Of a stretch of DNA of 64,000 bases, positions 14,576-24,892 are shown one piece after another (the first letter of the stretch is position 1; each line of letters starts with the position of its first letter). Below the pieces are notes generated by a model. That model saw only the letters and a program-made list of their open reading frames with translations, was not told the DNA's origin and ran no database searches. The position numbers were made by a program, and so were the translations under genes. Origin of the DNA: Casuarius casuarius (taxonomy: Eukaryota; Chordata; Aves; Casuariiformes; Casuariidae); contig PTFA01000024.1 in assembly GCA_003342895.1 (NCBI GenBank), positions 2,335,592 to 2,399,591 on the forward strand, given 5' to 3'.

Positions 14576-14643
14576 TGTTTCTTAGAGTATAGAATATATA
14601 TAGGGAAAGTATATATACAGAGAGTATGTTTCTTAGAGTATAG
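14576..14643. repeat. 17-bp direct repeat spaced 51 bp
   Basis: TGTTTCTTAGAGTATAG occurs at 14576-14592 and again exactly at 14627-14643, with TA-rich sequence between. The sequence after the second copy does not continue the repeat, so it looks like a partial local duplication. Confidence 0.85.
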
Positions 14644-15056
14644 TTCTTTAAAAGTGTTCATATTGCGGTGATTAGTATCTAAAAAATATACACCTTCTTA
14701 AAAGGAAGCTGAAGGTTTAGATATGATCACTTACTGGCAGGTAGTTTTCCTTCAGCATTAGCCTGGTATGAATATGGTAGCCTGTCTGTAATCAAACATA
14801 TTCTTTCTTAATATTGGCTCTTTTCAATTATTCATATATCTTTCTGTGATGCAGCAAATTTGATTTCCTTTTAGATAAAGTTTCAAAACTGAAGGAGGCA
14901 TTTAAGAATGTCTTTATATTATAGGATAATTTCTGTATCTTCACGTAACTGCGTAATAAAAAATGAAAATACTTGAATTGAATGAGGCGTCTTCTTTCCT
15001 AGGATAGATGGATGTGAAACTAATACTTGCGTTTTCTGTTTTTTTCCAAACTATAG

Positions 15057-15244
15057 GGGGCACCCAGCGATTGCCACGCACAATTGGTGTGTCTTTGGCA
15101 AAGGAGCTAATCTTCTCTGCGCGCGTTGTAGACGGCGAGGAAGCAAAATCCATAGGGCTGATCAGCCACGTGGTAGAACAGAACGAAGCCGGGGATGCTG
15201 CCTACAGGAGAGCGTTAGCTCTTGCAAGAGAATTTTTACCTCAG
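15057..15244 (+). CDS. AUH: AUH exon 7
   Basis: This 188-bp exon is preceded by a T-rich tract ending in AAACTATAG and followed by the donor GTATCA. It starts at the second base of a glycine codon (GG, then GGC ACC CAG), so the preceding exon must end with a single G. It encodes the conserved GGTQRLPR turn after the second active-site loop and the region ending ALAREFLPQ. Its start corresponds to human c.656. Reading through the donor adds only nine codons (VSQIILLLV) before a TGA, so failure to splice would truncate the protein. Confidence 0.96.
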
Positions 15245-18200
15245 GTATCACAGATTATTCTGCTCTTAGTTTGAGTTGTGACCAACCATTGAGACTGAGA
15301 AAGAACCAGCTGTAAAAAGGAAAAAACTCTCACAAAGTTACATTTTACAAAGTTATTCTTCCAGTTATGGTGAGAGCTATCAGAAGTGTTCTCGCTCATG
15401 TGTGGTGGTGTTGCTTGGTAAGTATTTCACCGTGAAGCACATAAACTGTATCACTCCTTGTATCGTTGTGATATGGTCTGTGTTTGCGTTGCGTATTTTG
15501 GCTTTCAAATTTCAGACATAAAAAAAATGTTGTAAAGGTTTTGTTTGTTTGTTTTAGTAAAGCAATTATCTCAACAGGTTACTCTGTTGCAGCTGAATGC
15601 TTCAGAAGAGAGACAAGTCCATATGAAGGTGGACGTATCTCAGTGTAACTGTGATTTTGAGAATATAAAGCCAAATGTAATTTCAGAATTAAAGCAAAAC
15701 CCATTTAGTACTGGAGGGCCATCTGTTTGCTTTTTCGCCTGTGTGTACAAGACTGATGAAAGAATCGTGCTCTTCTGTAGTTCTGAATGACATGCTATCT
15801 CTGTCTTTCACTACAAGAGCTGAAATGGCACAGTTTTCAGACAGCCATATGCCAGTGTTCAGAGTTTAGCAATTGCCTTTTCCTTCTTGCTTGACTCGTG
15901 AACTATCGTAATTAGCTCCCCACTGGGGAGGGGGATGGATTGCCCTTTGTGGCACCGAGCTGGAGACCCTGGTGGCAGCAACAGAGCTGGCCGTTCCTTC
16001 TGCATCCCCAGTGGGGCTGGATGCACATGGATGTTTCCATTCCCAGATTTTTCAATATTTATTTTCTTCTCTGATCTGTTAGTATAACACAGGTTGGTCA
16101 TCAGCCGCCCAGGTAACATGTAAGCAAAGGGGATTTGATGAAATCCCATGCTGAGAACTTAACAAGTTTAGTAAGAAATTTAAGTGTGACCCTTGCAGGA
16201 GTCTTTGTAATATCTGATTGCTACAAGTTCCCTTACTGCCATAGAGTGCAAGCTATTTGTTCAGAATAGGAATGTGAGTTTTGAGCTCTTGAAAAACCTG
16301 CTTTCCAGCTGAAGACTCCCAGGTGGCAAATTCGTAGCAGGCAGTATTAAAGAAAATAATTAGGAAACTGGTTTATTTGAATCACAAGTGTAACAGCAAA
16401 ACTTTCCATTCGGAGTGGAAAATGTTACAGATGAAATAGAGCATTTAGCATTGATTGTTTGTGTTTTGAAAACTCTCTTAGAAAGACGAACATGAAAAAT
16501 AAAAAAAAAATTTTACACTGTATCCTGGAATGTTGATTTAGAGTCAGAGCTTCACACCGAAAGCAGTTCCGAAACGTACGGAAAGCTCTGAGGTCCTGGC
16601 AGCTTGTGCAAGTGCAATGCTGTATCGCCACTGAAGAGACTGCAGCTGCCTTTTCCCAAAGCAGCAGGTGTTAAAGCAATGTGTGTATATTCAGAAGCTG
16701 ATGCCCATGACAGGTATATGACTGAACTGTTGTGTGGCATATCAGAGGAGGAGTGTGGAGCTACCTCTGCTCTCTTCCTACCTGAGTTGCTCACAGAAGA
16801 GTCGTAACTTGCCCAATGCAGGCTTTGCAGTTGTATACTTTAGGTTTGAAGCTGTATCAGTTCATTTCATTTTCCCATCTTTCCGCATCTCTTCATTGTA
16901 TGATAATTGGGACGTACTAGGACTGATCATGTGAAGCCCTATAATATCCTTTAAGCCTTGTTTTGAAGGGTATTGAGCAATCTCGACATAAGTGGAAGCG
17001 ATTGGCATCTTTGAAACAAACCCAGCACACTGCTTTGATTTGGCTCTTTCAAAAATTATATGCTTCTTTCACCTTTTCTCAATATTGAAAATACCTATTT
17101 GGAAGAAAATACCTACCATAGTCATATAATTTAGGATGTTTGACCCGTTTGCTATCTATTTAATAAAAGTACAAAGTCCAGAGGGCCCCAATACAACAGC
17201 ATTGATGTGCAGACTCTTCACAGGATAATCTTGTAAAATTTGATGACATGCAAACCAGCTTTTTATTTCATTTTAGGGACCACTAGCAATGAGAGTTGCA
17301 AAACTGGCCATCAATCAGGGAATGGAGGTAAGGATCTATACTTCTTGTAATAGTTAGCAGAAGTCAGGATGGCAACAAGTCTTCTGTAGTGGTTTTTTTT
17401 CCTAGACTTGTTTTTAGTTTCTCCATGTGTAGTCTTTTGAAATCTGTTTGGCCAAAACTTCTTTCTTAAGATTAAATGCAATTTTTTTTTAATGTCTATG
17501 TTTATTGATTTCAGACTCCTGAGACTAGAGCTGATGCTGTTTGGACATTTCCATAACAAGGCTTAGTAACCCCACAGCTGTCAGAGAGTAATGCACTCTG
17601 TTAATTATTAATACTAGAAAGTAAATGTAAACCACTATGAATAAGTTGTACTTCAAATGCTGGGAAGAAAAAAATCCCCAAAGTGATACTCAACAGTCTG
17701 TCAAGGCTGTCAGTGTTGTTTTAATAACTAGTAGTTAAAGACCAAAAGGCGTGTTATTGCTTTTTAATAATTTAATACATGCTAGTGTTAAAATTATACC
17801 AGGAATCTGATTTCAGATGTTGAATTTCCACGCCTTGAACACTTGACCTAGCTCTAAAGCTCATTAAGACCCAGCCCTGAACACATCTGGACATGTGTTT
17901 TACTTTAGGCTTGTGAATCATCTTGCTGAGCTCAGCAGGACTATTCATACTTAAAGTTAAGCACATGCATAAGTTTTTGCACCAGGACAGCGTATAGTTC
18001 AATCTGGGACGAGGGAAAGGTGATCATGTCACATGCAAAATCTGAACCCAACAAATGCAATTTAAGGTTGGTCTTTTAAGTTTCATAAGCAACCACTGAT
18101 ATAATTGAGTTCAGCAGAGCACATCATCAGTGACTTTTGCCCTGAGGACCAAACTCAGATGCTGTTGTGCAAAGAGTATGTTCATTAAGTTCAAACAGCA

Positions 18201-20045
18201 AGCAATGATGGAATCCAAGATCTATTTCAGTGGTACCCAGGGTTCAAAAGGCTGCAAGCGAAATTGTCTAACTACCAGATATAATGAACTGGAGTGTCAG
18301 TTTATAGGACTAGGGAAGATAGGGTTGGAAGGACTCTGAATGCTCATCTAGTTTACTCCTGAGTCCCCAAGACAAGATCTCCTGTATCAAAACCAGTCAA
18401 GCCAAATGCTTTCCCAGCCTATTCATGGCAGAGATTCCCCTGGGAATCTGTGCCACTGCTTCTCTCCCCTTGGCCAACTGCTTGTAGTGCAGTTCAGTCT
18501 TTGCAGTGGCCTTTTGGAAAGCTGCTAAGTCCTGCAACAGCTGACACTTAGGAGAGGCAAAGAAGCAGTGAGGAGAAAATTCAGTCATTTCAGCTGCTCG
18601 GACCACCTCACAAAAAAATATCAAATCTATGTGATGGTGCAGGATTACCACTGGCCTCATTTTCTTTTTTGTATACATTTAAACTTGAATTTATGTTTAC
18701 TTTTTAGCATGGCATCAATCTTTTTTTATGTGAAGTTATGAAGATGCTTGCTTCAGAACCAATTTTTAAATAATCATGCAGTGCGCTTCATCTTTTTCCC
18801 TGTAGTAATTGAAATGATTGCAAACGTGCAGCTAGCTAATGGTTTTTAGTCCAGATGATTTGAAGTGAAAAACATGCATTCTTTTGACAGTGTTACAGAA
18901 TAAGGAAACTGTTAGAGAAATCACTAACCACTCTCACCACATGGCAGTGAAGTATTTCTATGTTAAAGTAGTGTAGAAGGAATTTGCAGAAGTGTTCCAG
19001 TATTTGGCAAATAGCAGCACAGTATTTAAGTTTGCTATCAGGAAATAGAGTGTACACTAAGTGTACAAAAATATGCTTTTAAAAGTATTTTGTTCTTTTT
19101 CCTCAGGTGGACTTAGTAACAGGTTTAGCAATTGAAGAAGCTTGTTATGCTCAGGTATGTAATGCAGAAAACCCCACAAAACAGGGTTTGTTGGAGCATG
19201 TTGTGAAACCCATGCAGAAATACGACTTGAAATTATTCTGTGATTTCTTCTTCAAATATTTTGGTGTTGTATTTAGACCTTCCTTCTACTCACTCTGTTT
19301 TTATAAGAAATTTAAGGAAGGAGGTGTAGTTTAGGGCAAAAACATCCTCTTCTCAAGACTATTCAGGAAAAGGGAATGAAGCGCTGTCAGCCCCATACCT
19401 AGCCAGCCATGCATTGTCATACATATAGTCCAGGAACTGCCTTACATTTGCTTTGCTTTGGTTTAATGTGAAATGATATGAAGGACACTTCACTAATATA
19501 TGCCACGAAAGGTATTTGTGCTAACCGTGAGAAAATCAAGACAAACCTCTTTGCCAACAAAACGTGCGAATAAAGTATTTTTGAGTTTGTATGTTCGTGG
19601 ACATTCAGACAATTTTTGATCTTGGAAATGGAAGCGTCAGCACTGGAGATATAGTCATTTAAAGCATATGGCAATCTGATTAATAACCTAAAAACAAAAC
19701 GAACAAATAGACAAAATGCCAGGCCCTAGGGATTTTCTCATTGTCATCTGCTCGGAGGAAAGTTATACCTTCTTCTCCCAAACTGTTTCTCAGCCTTATG
19801 TTATGCCTTTAAAGGATCTGGCACTTCCAAATGTCTAAATATATATTGCAGTTTTCACTTCTATAGGATGCATGTTGGATGCATTCAAGAGCTAGTGTTT
19901 GTATGAAAATATTTTTTGTGGTATTATTTTTGCTGTCAATAATAAAATGTTACTCTGCTCTTTGCAGACTATTGCAACAAAAGATAGAATTGAAGGTCTT
20001 CTTGCATTTAAGGAGAAAAGACCTCCTCGCTACAAGGGAGAATAG
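15057..20045 (+). CDS. AUH: AUH, methylglutaconyl-CoA hydratase: exons 7-10 (3' part of the gene, 5' end outside window)
   Basis: AUH is a mitochondrial crotonase-fold enzyme that hydrates 3-methylglutaconyl-CoA to HMG-CoA in leucine breakdown; it also binds AU-rich RNA. The coding sequence here is join(15057-15244, 17277-17327, 19107-19154, 19968-20045). Recognisable segments are [20 protein letters not shown], then [46 protein letters not shown], and the C-terminus [12 protein letters not shown]. All borders are GT/AG with good polypyrimidine tracts, and the frame stays open across every junction. The product covers 120 whole codons after a split glycine codon, matching human residues 219-339 with no insertion or deletion. 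It includes the end of the crotonase core and the C-terminal helices used for oligomerisation. The catalytic glutamates, mitochondrial targeting peptide and RNA-binding segment are encoded upstream of the window. There are no frameshifts or stops, so the gene looks functional. The ortholog assignment is from memory of the family. Confidence 0.97.
15245..17276 (+). other. AUH: AUH intron 7
   Basis: This 2,032-bp intron runs from GTATCA to CATTTTAG. It contains an 82-codon-scale open stretch at about 15558-15790 behind an acceptor-like tract, which I do not call a gene. No interspersed repeat is recognisable. Confidence 0.93.
17277..17327 (+). CDS. AUH: AUH exon 8
   Basis: This 51-bp exon encodes [17 protein letters not shown], a helix of the C-terminal region. 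The acceptor is TTTTATTTCATTTTAG and the donor is GTAAGG, close to consensus. The length is exactly 17 codons in phase 0, so skipping would be in frame. By position it equals human exon 8 (c.844-894). Confidence 0.96.
17328..19106 (+). other. AUH: AUH intron 8
   Basis: This 1,779-bp intron runs from GTAAGG to CCTCAG. It carries the CR1-like repeat fragment near 18.3 kb. Nothing else in it looks like a gene or RNA. Confidence 0.93.
18300..18365 (-). mobile_element. CR1-like LINE 3'-end remnant
   Basis: On the plus strand the segment contains TTTATAGGACTAGGG, GGGTTGGAAGGACTCTGAAT and GCTCATCTAGTTTACTCC in order. This matches the typical reverse-complement 3' UTR of sauropsid CR1 elements (GGTTGGAAGGGACCTC, then ATCATCTAGTCCAACCCC). 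The element would therefore be in minus orientation. It is short and diverged, without the terminal octamer repeats, so it is an old, dead fragment. The match is from memory of the family consensus. Confidence 0.65.
19107..19154 (+). CDS. AUH: AUH exon 9
   Basis: This 48-bp exon encodes [16 protein letters not shown]. The acceptor follows a T/C-rich tract ending CTTTTTCCTCAG, and the donor is GTATGT. It is exactly 16 codons in phase 0. It matches human exon 9 (c.895-942), whose acceptor variant c.895-1G>A is a known cause of 3-methylglutaconic aciduria type I. The frame stays open for 59 codons past the donor, to a TAG at 19332. Confidence 0.96.
19155..19967 (+). other. AUH: AUH intron 9
   Basis: This 813-bp intron runs from GTATGT to TTTGCAG. 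The exon 9 frame continues open to 19334. AATAAA hexamers occur at 19569-19574 and 19941-19946, so retention or intronic polyadenylation is conceivable but unproven. Confidence 0.93.
19968..20045 (+). CDS. AUH: AUH exon 10, coding part with stop codon
   Basis: The exon follows the acceptor CTCTGCTCTTTGCAG and encodes 25 residues beginning [14 protein letters not shown] and ending RPPRYKGE, then TAG at 20043-20045. The lysine/arginine-rich tail [11 protein letters not shown] is the typical AUH C-terminus. Human has TIPTKDRLEG here, so this copy differs by small substitutions only. The 3' UTR continues in the same exon. Confidence 0.96.
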   Translation, partial: TIATKDRIEGLLAFKEKRPPRYKGE

Positions 20046-20411
20046 AAGAAGCCGATGCCTTTAAAATACCATGGGATAAATGTACTGCTAGGAGGACCAC
20101 TAAGGTGCACTTTGCATCAGCACCTGGAATATCACAACCACCAAAGTAAAAGCAAATCCTACCGATGTTGCGACATTTTGAATGTGTCCATACTTGTACT
20201 GGGCCCAGATAGATGTGTGTGTCAATTCATGGTCATTACAGTTTCTAAAGGTTGCTCTGTGTGCTGGTAAGGTTACAGGTTCATGCAGCATTTTTAAAAT
20301 TTCATATGTATGAAACTTACCATTCCACAAACAAAAAAGCTCTGTAAATTCTTTATATAGATAAAGCCTATATGTGATGTTAAGTGTGAGTCTACTGTAT
20401 CATTTTATGAA

Positions 20412-20417
20412 AATAAA
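20412..20417 (+). terminator. AUH: poly(A) signal AATAAA, proximal
   Basis: Canonical hexamer about 370 bases after the stop codon. A CA step followed by a genomic A9 run begins about 15 bases downstream, a plausible cleavage site. The A run means oligo-dT cDNA evidence here could be internal priming. Confidence 0.6.
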
Positions 20418-20529
20418 AGTGACTTCTACGCACCAAAAAAAAAGAAATTGTACCAAATATGCATTATAAATGATTCTGTATATCAGCAAAAATTATATTT
20501 GAATATTCCAGCTAAATATGTACCTTATT

Positions 20530-20535
20530 AATAAA
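20530..20535 (+). terminator. AUH: poly(A) signal AATAAA, second candidate
   Basis: Canonical hexamer 118 bases beyond the first. The downstream sequence is moderately T/G-rich (TTATTGTTTGG). It is an alternative end for the AUH transcript. Confidence 0.4.
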
Positions 20536-20844
20536 GCTAAGGGAAATGAAAAGGATTATTGTTTGGAAAATGTTAAGCTTTATTTATCTGACTTACGCTA
20601 TTATAAGTAAAATGAAATTAACTTTGAGAATAGCACATAGTGGTGTCCTTTTGATGAAGTCATTGCCATTATATTCATTTAATTGTATTACATTAAGACA
20701 TCTTCGAGGCCAGCCTTTAATTATACAGTCTTGTAAGTTAAACTCAGCTTTGTCTTAAATTCTTGCAAAATGTCGTCTGATCAATGCTGTCTGCTATGAA
20801 GGAACTTTATTTCACTTGCCCCGGTAATTTTAAATTTTTGATGC

Positions 20845-20850
20845 ATTAAA
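20845..20850 (+). terminator. AUH: poly(A) signal variant ATTAAA
   Basis: This is the common variant hexamer in the AUH 3' flank, with TTTCTCAGTGCAG following. It is supported only by sequence match. Confidence 0.3.
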
Positions 20851-21446
20851 GATTTCTCAGTGCAGGGATGTGACTAATACACTGTTAAAGCTAGAATTCT
20901 CTTCAGCCCCAAAATGCTGGTTTTGCGGGTTCTAATACTGTATGTTTGTGTACAACAGGGCTAAAACTGAAAGGTTTTTTTATTTGGTGGAGGCCTCAGG
21001 GTTCTTTTCATACGTTGAAAGGGAAATCCAGTAGGTTATGAGGTGAGAAAACTATTGTGATTCATACTGTATATTTGCTAAGGTAATGGCATATACAGCA
21101 AATACCTGGAAATAGCCCTGTAGAAAGTATTTTTGTTAACCTGACTGGAAAATAGCCTCTGACTGCTAAGCCACGTTTATCTTTTTTATATGGAAACAAA
21201 TTCCTTTGTATTTGGTTACCATTGTCTAATGAAACGTGTGTACGCTCTGCTGTTTCTGCAACATTAACTATGGCCACTGTCCATATCTGTGGTGATAAAG
21301 CAGCTGATCAATGTGAAATGACAAGAACTCATTTAAATTTGTATTTGGACGTATCTTTACATGTAAATTGATTGTAACTGGTAGAGCACACACTTTGTTG
21401 ACTGGTAAACTTGCTGAGTCGATCATTTCATGCATGACAATTTGCA

Positions 21447-21452
21447 AATAAA
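21447..21452 (+). terminator. AUH: poly(A) signal AATAAA, distal candidate
   Basis: Canonical hexamer about 1.4 kb after the stop, followed by the T/G-rich stretch TTGTTTTGATAG within about 20 bases. This context resembles a real distal cleavage site and would define a long 3' UTR form. Confidence 0.45.
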
Positions 21453-23888
21453 CTACCGGTACTTGTTTTGATAGTCATGTAAAGCCTAGAGGGTCATTTT
21501 CTCCTGTTTTTGAAATGCTAACATGTCATTTTCATTTTTACTGAGTAGGAAATAATTATGTTAATGGGAGAAAAAATATTAAGTCTGTGCTGACTGGTTT
21601 GTGTTTTATAACTTTGATATACAGTCTGGTTATTGAGCTGCCTCTGGTTTTCTAACAAGCGCTGATTAAGTAACTTCTGGGAATGTCTATTTGAAAAATT
21701 CGAATGACATTAAATACCATGGCATAAAACTGTGCTGTTCAACATCCTGTGTAGATTCTTGCCTTTAACTAGTTTTGATCTCAGAAAATAATTTTGTTGT
21801 CATAGTACTCTCTCCATTCCTTTTTCTCAGGAGAAGACATTGCCACACTGTGGCAATTTGAGTCCCTTCTTTGAAGTCAGCAGTTTGAATGTTATTGCAA
21901 AGTGCATTCCAATTGGACAATCTTTGAAGGTACTTATTAATGATATTGAAACAATTGTGAAGGAACAATAATTTAGTGAAAGATGCATCAAGCATTTGTT
22001 GTCTCTGTTATTAAGTAAATAACATTATGATGACTGCATTGCTCATGAGTAACAGCAATATTAGAATTCTGCTCCCAAAACGGGGGATTTGTAAAAGAAA
22101 TGCTCTTACAGAGCGTAACTTCTCCTTATGAAAATTATCCTCCTTCAAGTGTTCAGGCTCTGCACATCCAGTTCCTGGTAGAGCCATGCTTTGCTCCGCA
22201 GTACCTCCTGGGTGAGTGTCCCCTAATCCCGGCTGGTTCCCTGGAAGGTTATTTCATGGTTCCCAGGCATAAGCAGCTTTTCCTCCTGCTTCCGCTGAGC
22301 TCAGGTGAATAGTGGGCTCCTCTGCACTTCACTACTAAGTTGAGTGTTGAGGAGGTGATCTTTCCTTGGGTGGATCTCCTCTCAGCAGTCTAAGTGCAAG
22401 TGCAACTTATTATTCCTTTGAAATTGTTGGTTTTATGCAGAAATACTGTGTGAATTTATGACCCATATCATTTTAGCTTTTGATCTATGAATATGTTAAT
22501 GTTTTCTCAATGATATTGTTGAAGTAGGTTCTCACTAAATTTACTGAATTTCTGGATAAGTTTTCAGAGCGGTCTGAATGACTTAAGTCAGTTTGTTGCT
22601 TTTGAGTATCTCACCTGCTACTAAGAAATTTGGTGTTTTATTTATTTTGAGGTTGTGTAACGGTATAGTTAGCACTTGAGGATGTTGTCCTGTGGAACAT
22701 TTCTTTGAGGTTTGCAGAGCCATTTGTCGAATTGTTGAAAGCTATGTGAGTTTACAGACAGTTGCTCATAGTTCTACTTCAGGGTTCATATCTATGCTTG
22801 TCCAGAGCCGCTTTTAACCAGCTGCATTCAAAATACTAGGCACCAGTATATATCATGTGCAGCTGCTTTATCAGTTGTTTCGTTATGATACGTACAACCG
22901 TAACCAAGTTTGAGTGCACCAAAAATCCATGGTTTCTCAAACACGACAGGGCAGGATATCATGCTAGTGGAGACCGGGTTTGGGAGACTTAGGGAGTAAA
23001 GTAAGAAGTTGAGTATGAGTGAGATGTCACAGTACCAAAAAACCCTCATAGATGCAAAACAAAAGGAGTAGTTGAAGCATCTTAATTTAAGACACTTAGT
23101 TTTTTGTTACATTGCTTTTCTGTGTAAGCAGATCCCTGAAAAGCTGTGTACTGAGACTGTAATGAAGAATTGCAATAAGAAAGTCTTTGAAAACCATTGC
23201 TGTTTTGTGTGGTATACATTGAACAGGATGTGCTTTCGTGGCTTATTTGTGGCATTTTAGCCTTGTTCTCTGACACCTAATGACACCGCTGAAAAGTCAG
23301 AGGGGTTCATTGGCTAATGAGGGTGATACAGTTACTTTATTCAAGGTGTGATGATTATGATGATGATGTGGTTGTTTTAAGATGTTCTTTTTGTGCACAC
23401 TTTTAGAAAGACAGCTGTCTCCAAAAATGTGAAAACGGAAAATAATTGCAAACAGATAAACCAAAAGGAGAGATGTGTTCAGCTAAAAGGTAATGAAGTT
23501 CCTCCTGTGTATTTTGAGGGATCACAAAGGCTACTTTTTCTGTTTGTCTTTTTTCTGTTGGTTTTTGTATTGTCTGAGTCTGCAGCTCAGATAACAGGGT
23601 ACAGGGAGCACTTTTAAGAACTTGCATGGGTTTTTACTTCTAAGAACGCTGTATGTTTTATAAGTATAATTAGGGGAGTTTTGAACATGTTCCCAAACAG
23701 TTTTTCAGATGGATAAGAAATGATCAGGCTATCACCAAAGATTTGCAGCTAAGATACCTGTTTTATTCAATACATGATTCAGATCACACTCAATTTCAAC
23801 CTTGGAATAGAGTTGAATGAAGGTTTTTATTAGTTGTACAGAAGGTAATATGTTTATACAATGTATTCATTATCCATTATAATATCTG

Positions 23889-23957
23889 TATGTATATATG
23901 GGCATGTGCATATACACGCTTGTATTTGTGTATGCATAAAGATATATATAAATAAAA
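23889..23957. repeat. TA/TG-rich alternating tract
   Basis: Imperfect alternating purine-pyrimidine sequence (TATGTATATATGGGCATGTG, later GATATATATAAATAAAATTG). It is a degraded dinucleotide repeat with no coding content. Confidence 0.7.
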
Positions 23958-24842
23958 TTGTTCAGACTATCAGACAAGATCAAACCCCCTCAGGATGCAG
24001 TAGTACAATTGTACTCCAGAAAGTTTTGAATTTTTTTGTGCAAGAGCACTTCAATTGATACCAGCAAAAACCTTGAACCCCATAAAGAACACATTATGTT
24101 TGTTACAAGTAGCATTACTTGTGATGTACAAGTTCTGTAGCACAGAAAATCTATTGCAGCAACGGCAGTCAAGTAGCAAGGAGGTGCATATATATGCCAT
24201 GTATCTCATCATTCACATGTGGTAGTTCAAGGCCAAAATAAAGGTAGCAGAAGTCAAAGTGAGTTCTAAGTTTCAACAAAGGTGTGGCATGCCAGAGAGT
24301 GCATTCTTTCCAGTCCTGTAGTATCACTTTCTTCTGCAGTTTGGACAGGCCTACAGTAATCATGAGCAGCTCATTAATCAACAACTGTCATAGATTATAA
24401 GATCAGTCTCCACCCCCCTTTACTGAGTCTAGACCTAGATTTCATCTTCAAATTTTATCTAGTAGATAATTCTTCCAAGGACACTCATTCACATGGGAAG
24501 AAATATGAAGTATGTTAAAAGAATTTATTATAGAGGGCGTGAACGTTCTGTGTCAAAGCTAAATCCTATTGCAATTCTTGAGTTCAAAATAGTACATTAA
24601 CCCACTAAGGCATGCTCTGTGCGTGTGTGTTTATAAACTCTTCAAAGTTCTGGCTAGTGACTGCTTCTCTTTGATTATAATTTTGAAAGCATACGCTAAT
24701 AAAGCTTTTATAACATATTTACATTAAAGAAAAGAGAATATGTTACAGTTTTCTCATTGCATAATGCAACTTTCGGAAGAACAAGAAGAGGTTTTTGTTT
24801 GTTTTTTTTTAACCTTATACAGCAAATAGTTCTTTCTTTATT

Positions 24843-24892
24843 CTAGCAACTGGTTTTAACCTAGCAACTGATTATCTAGCAACTGATTTAAC
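24843..24892. repeat. Three copies of CTAGCAACTG
   Basis: The decamer CTAGCAACTG occurs at 24843-24852, 24861-24870 and 24876-24885, with related tails (GTTTTAAC, ATTAT, ATTTAAC). It is a short, imperfect tandem repeat in intergenic DNA. Confidence 0.85.

Larger units (their letters stand above)
1..15056 (+). other. AUH: AUH intron 6, 3' portion
   Basis: The region is about 15 kb upstream of exon 7 and is mostly AT-rich. I looked for the preceding exon (expected peptide like SAKMGLVETKLAIIPGG, ending in a donor after a single G) and did not find it, so exons 1-6 probably lie outside the window. Content noted: a CpG-dense patch at 718-941, an A17 tract at 3559-3575, a C18 tract at 8660-8677, and a 17-bp direct repeat near 14.6 kb. 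The intron ends with a T-rich tract and TATAG. The intron number rests on the human exon structure. Confidence 0.85.
20046..21475 (+). other. AUH: AUH 3' UTR (end uncertain)
   Basis: This is untranslated sequence after the TAG. It may end near 20.43 kb, using the first poly(A) signal, or extend to about 21.47 kb. It is AT-rich and contains ATTTA pentamers at 20582-20586, 20677-20681 and 21331-21335, all beyond the first signal and so present only in longer forms. The boundary is inferred from hexamers alone. Confidence 0.6.

Noticed and set aside
19941..19946. AATAAA just before the exon 10 acceptor
   Set aside because: Lies in the pyrimidine-tract region of a well-formed acceptor; use as a poly(A) signal would need evidence, so it is mentioned but not called.
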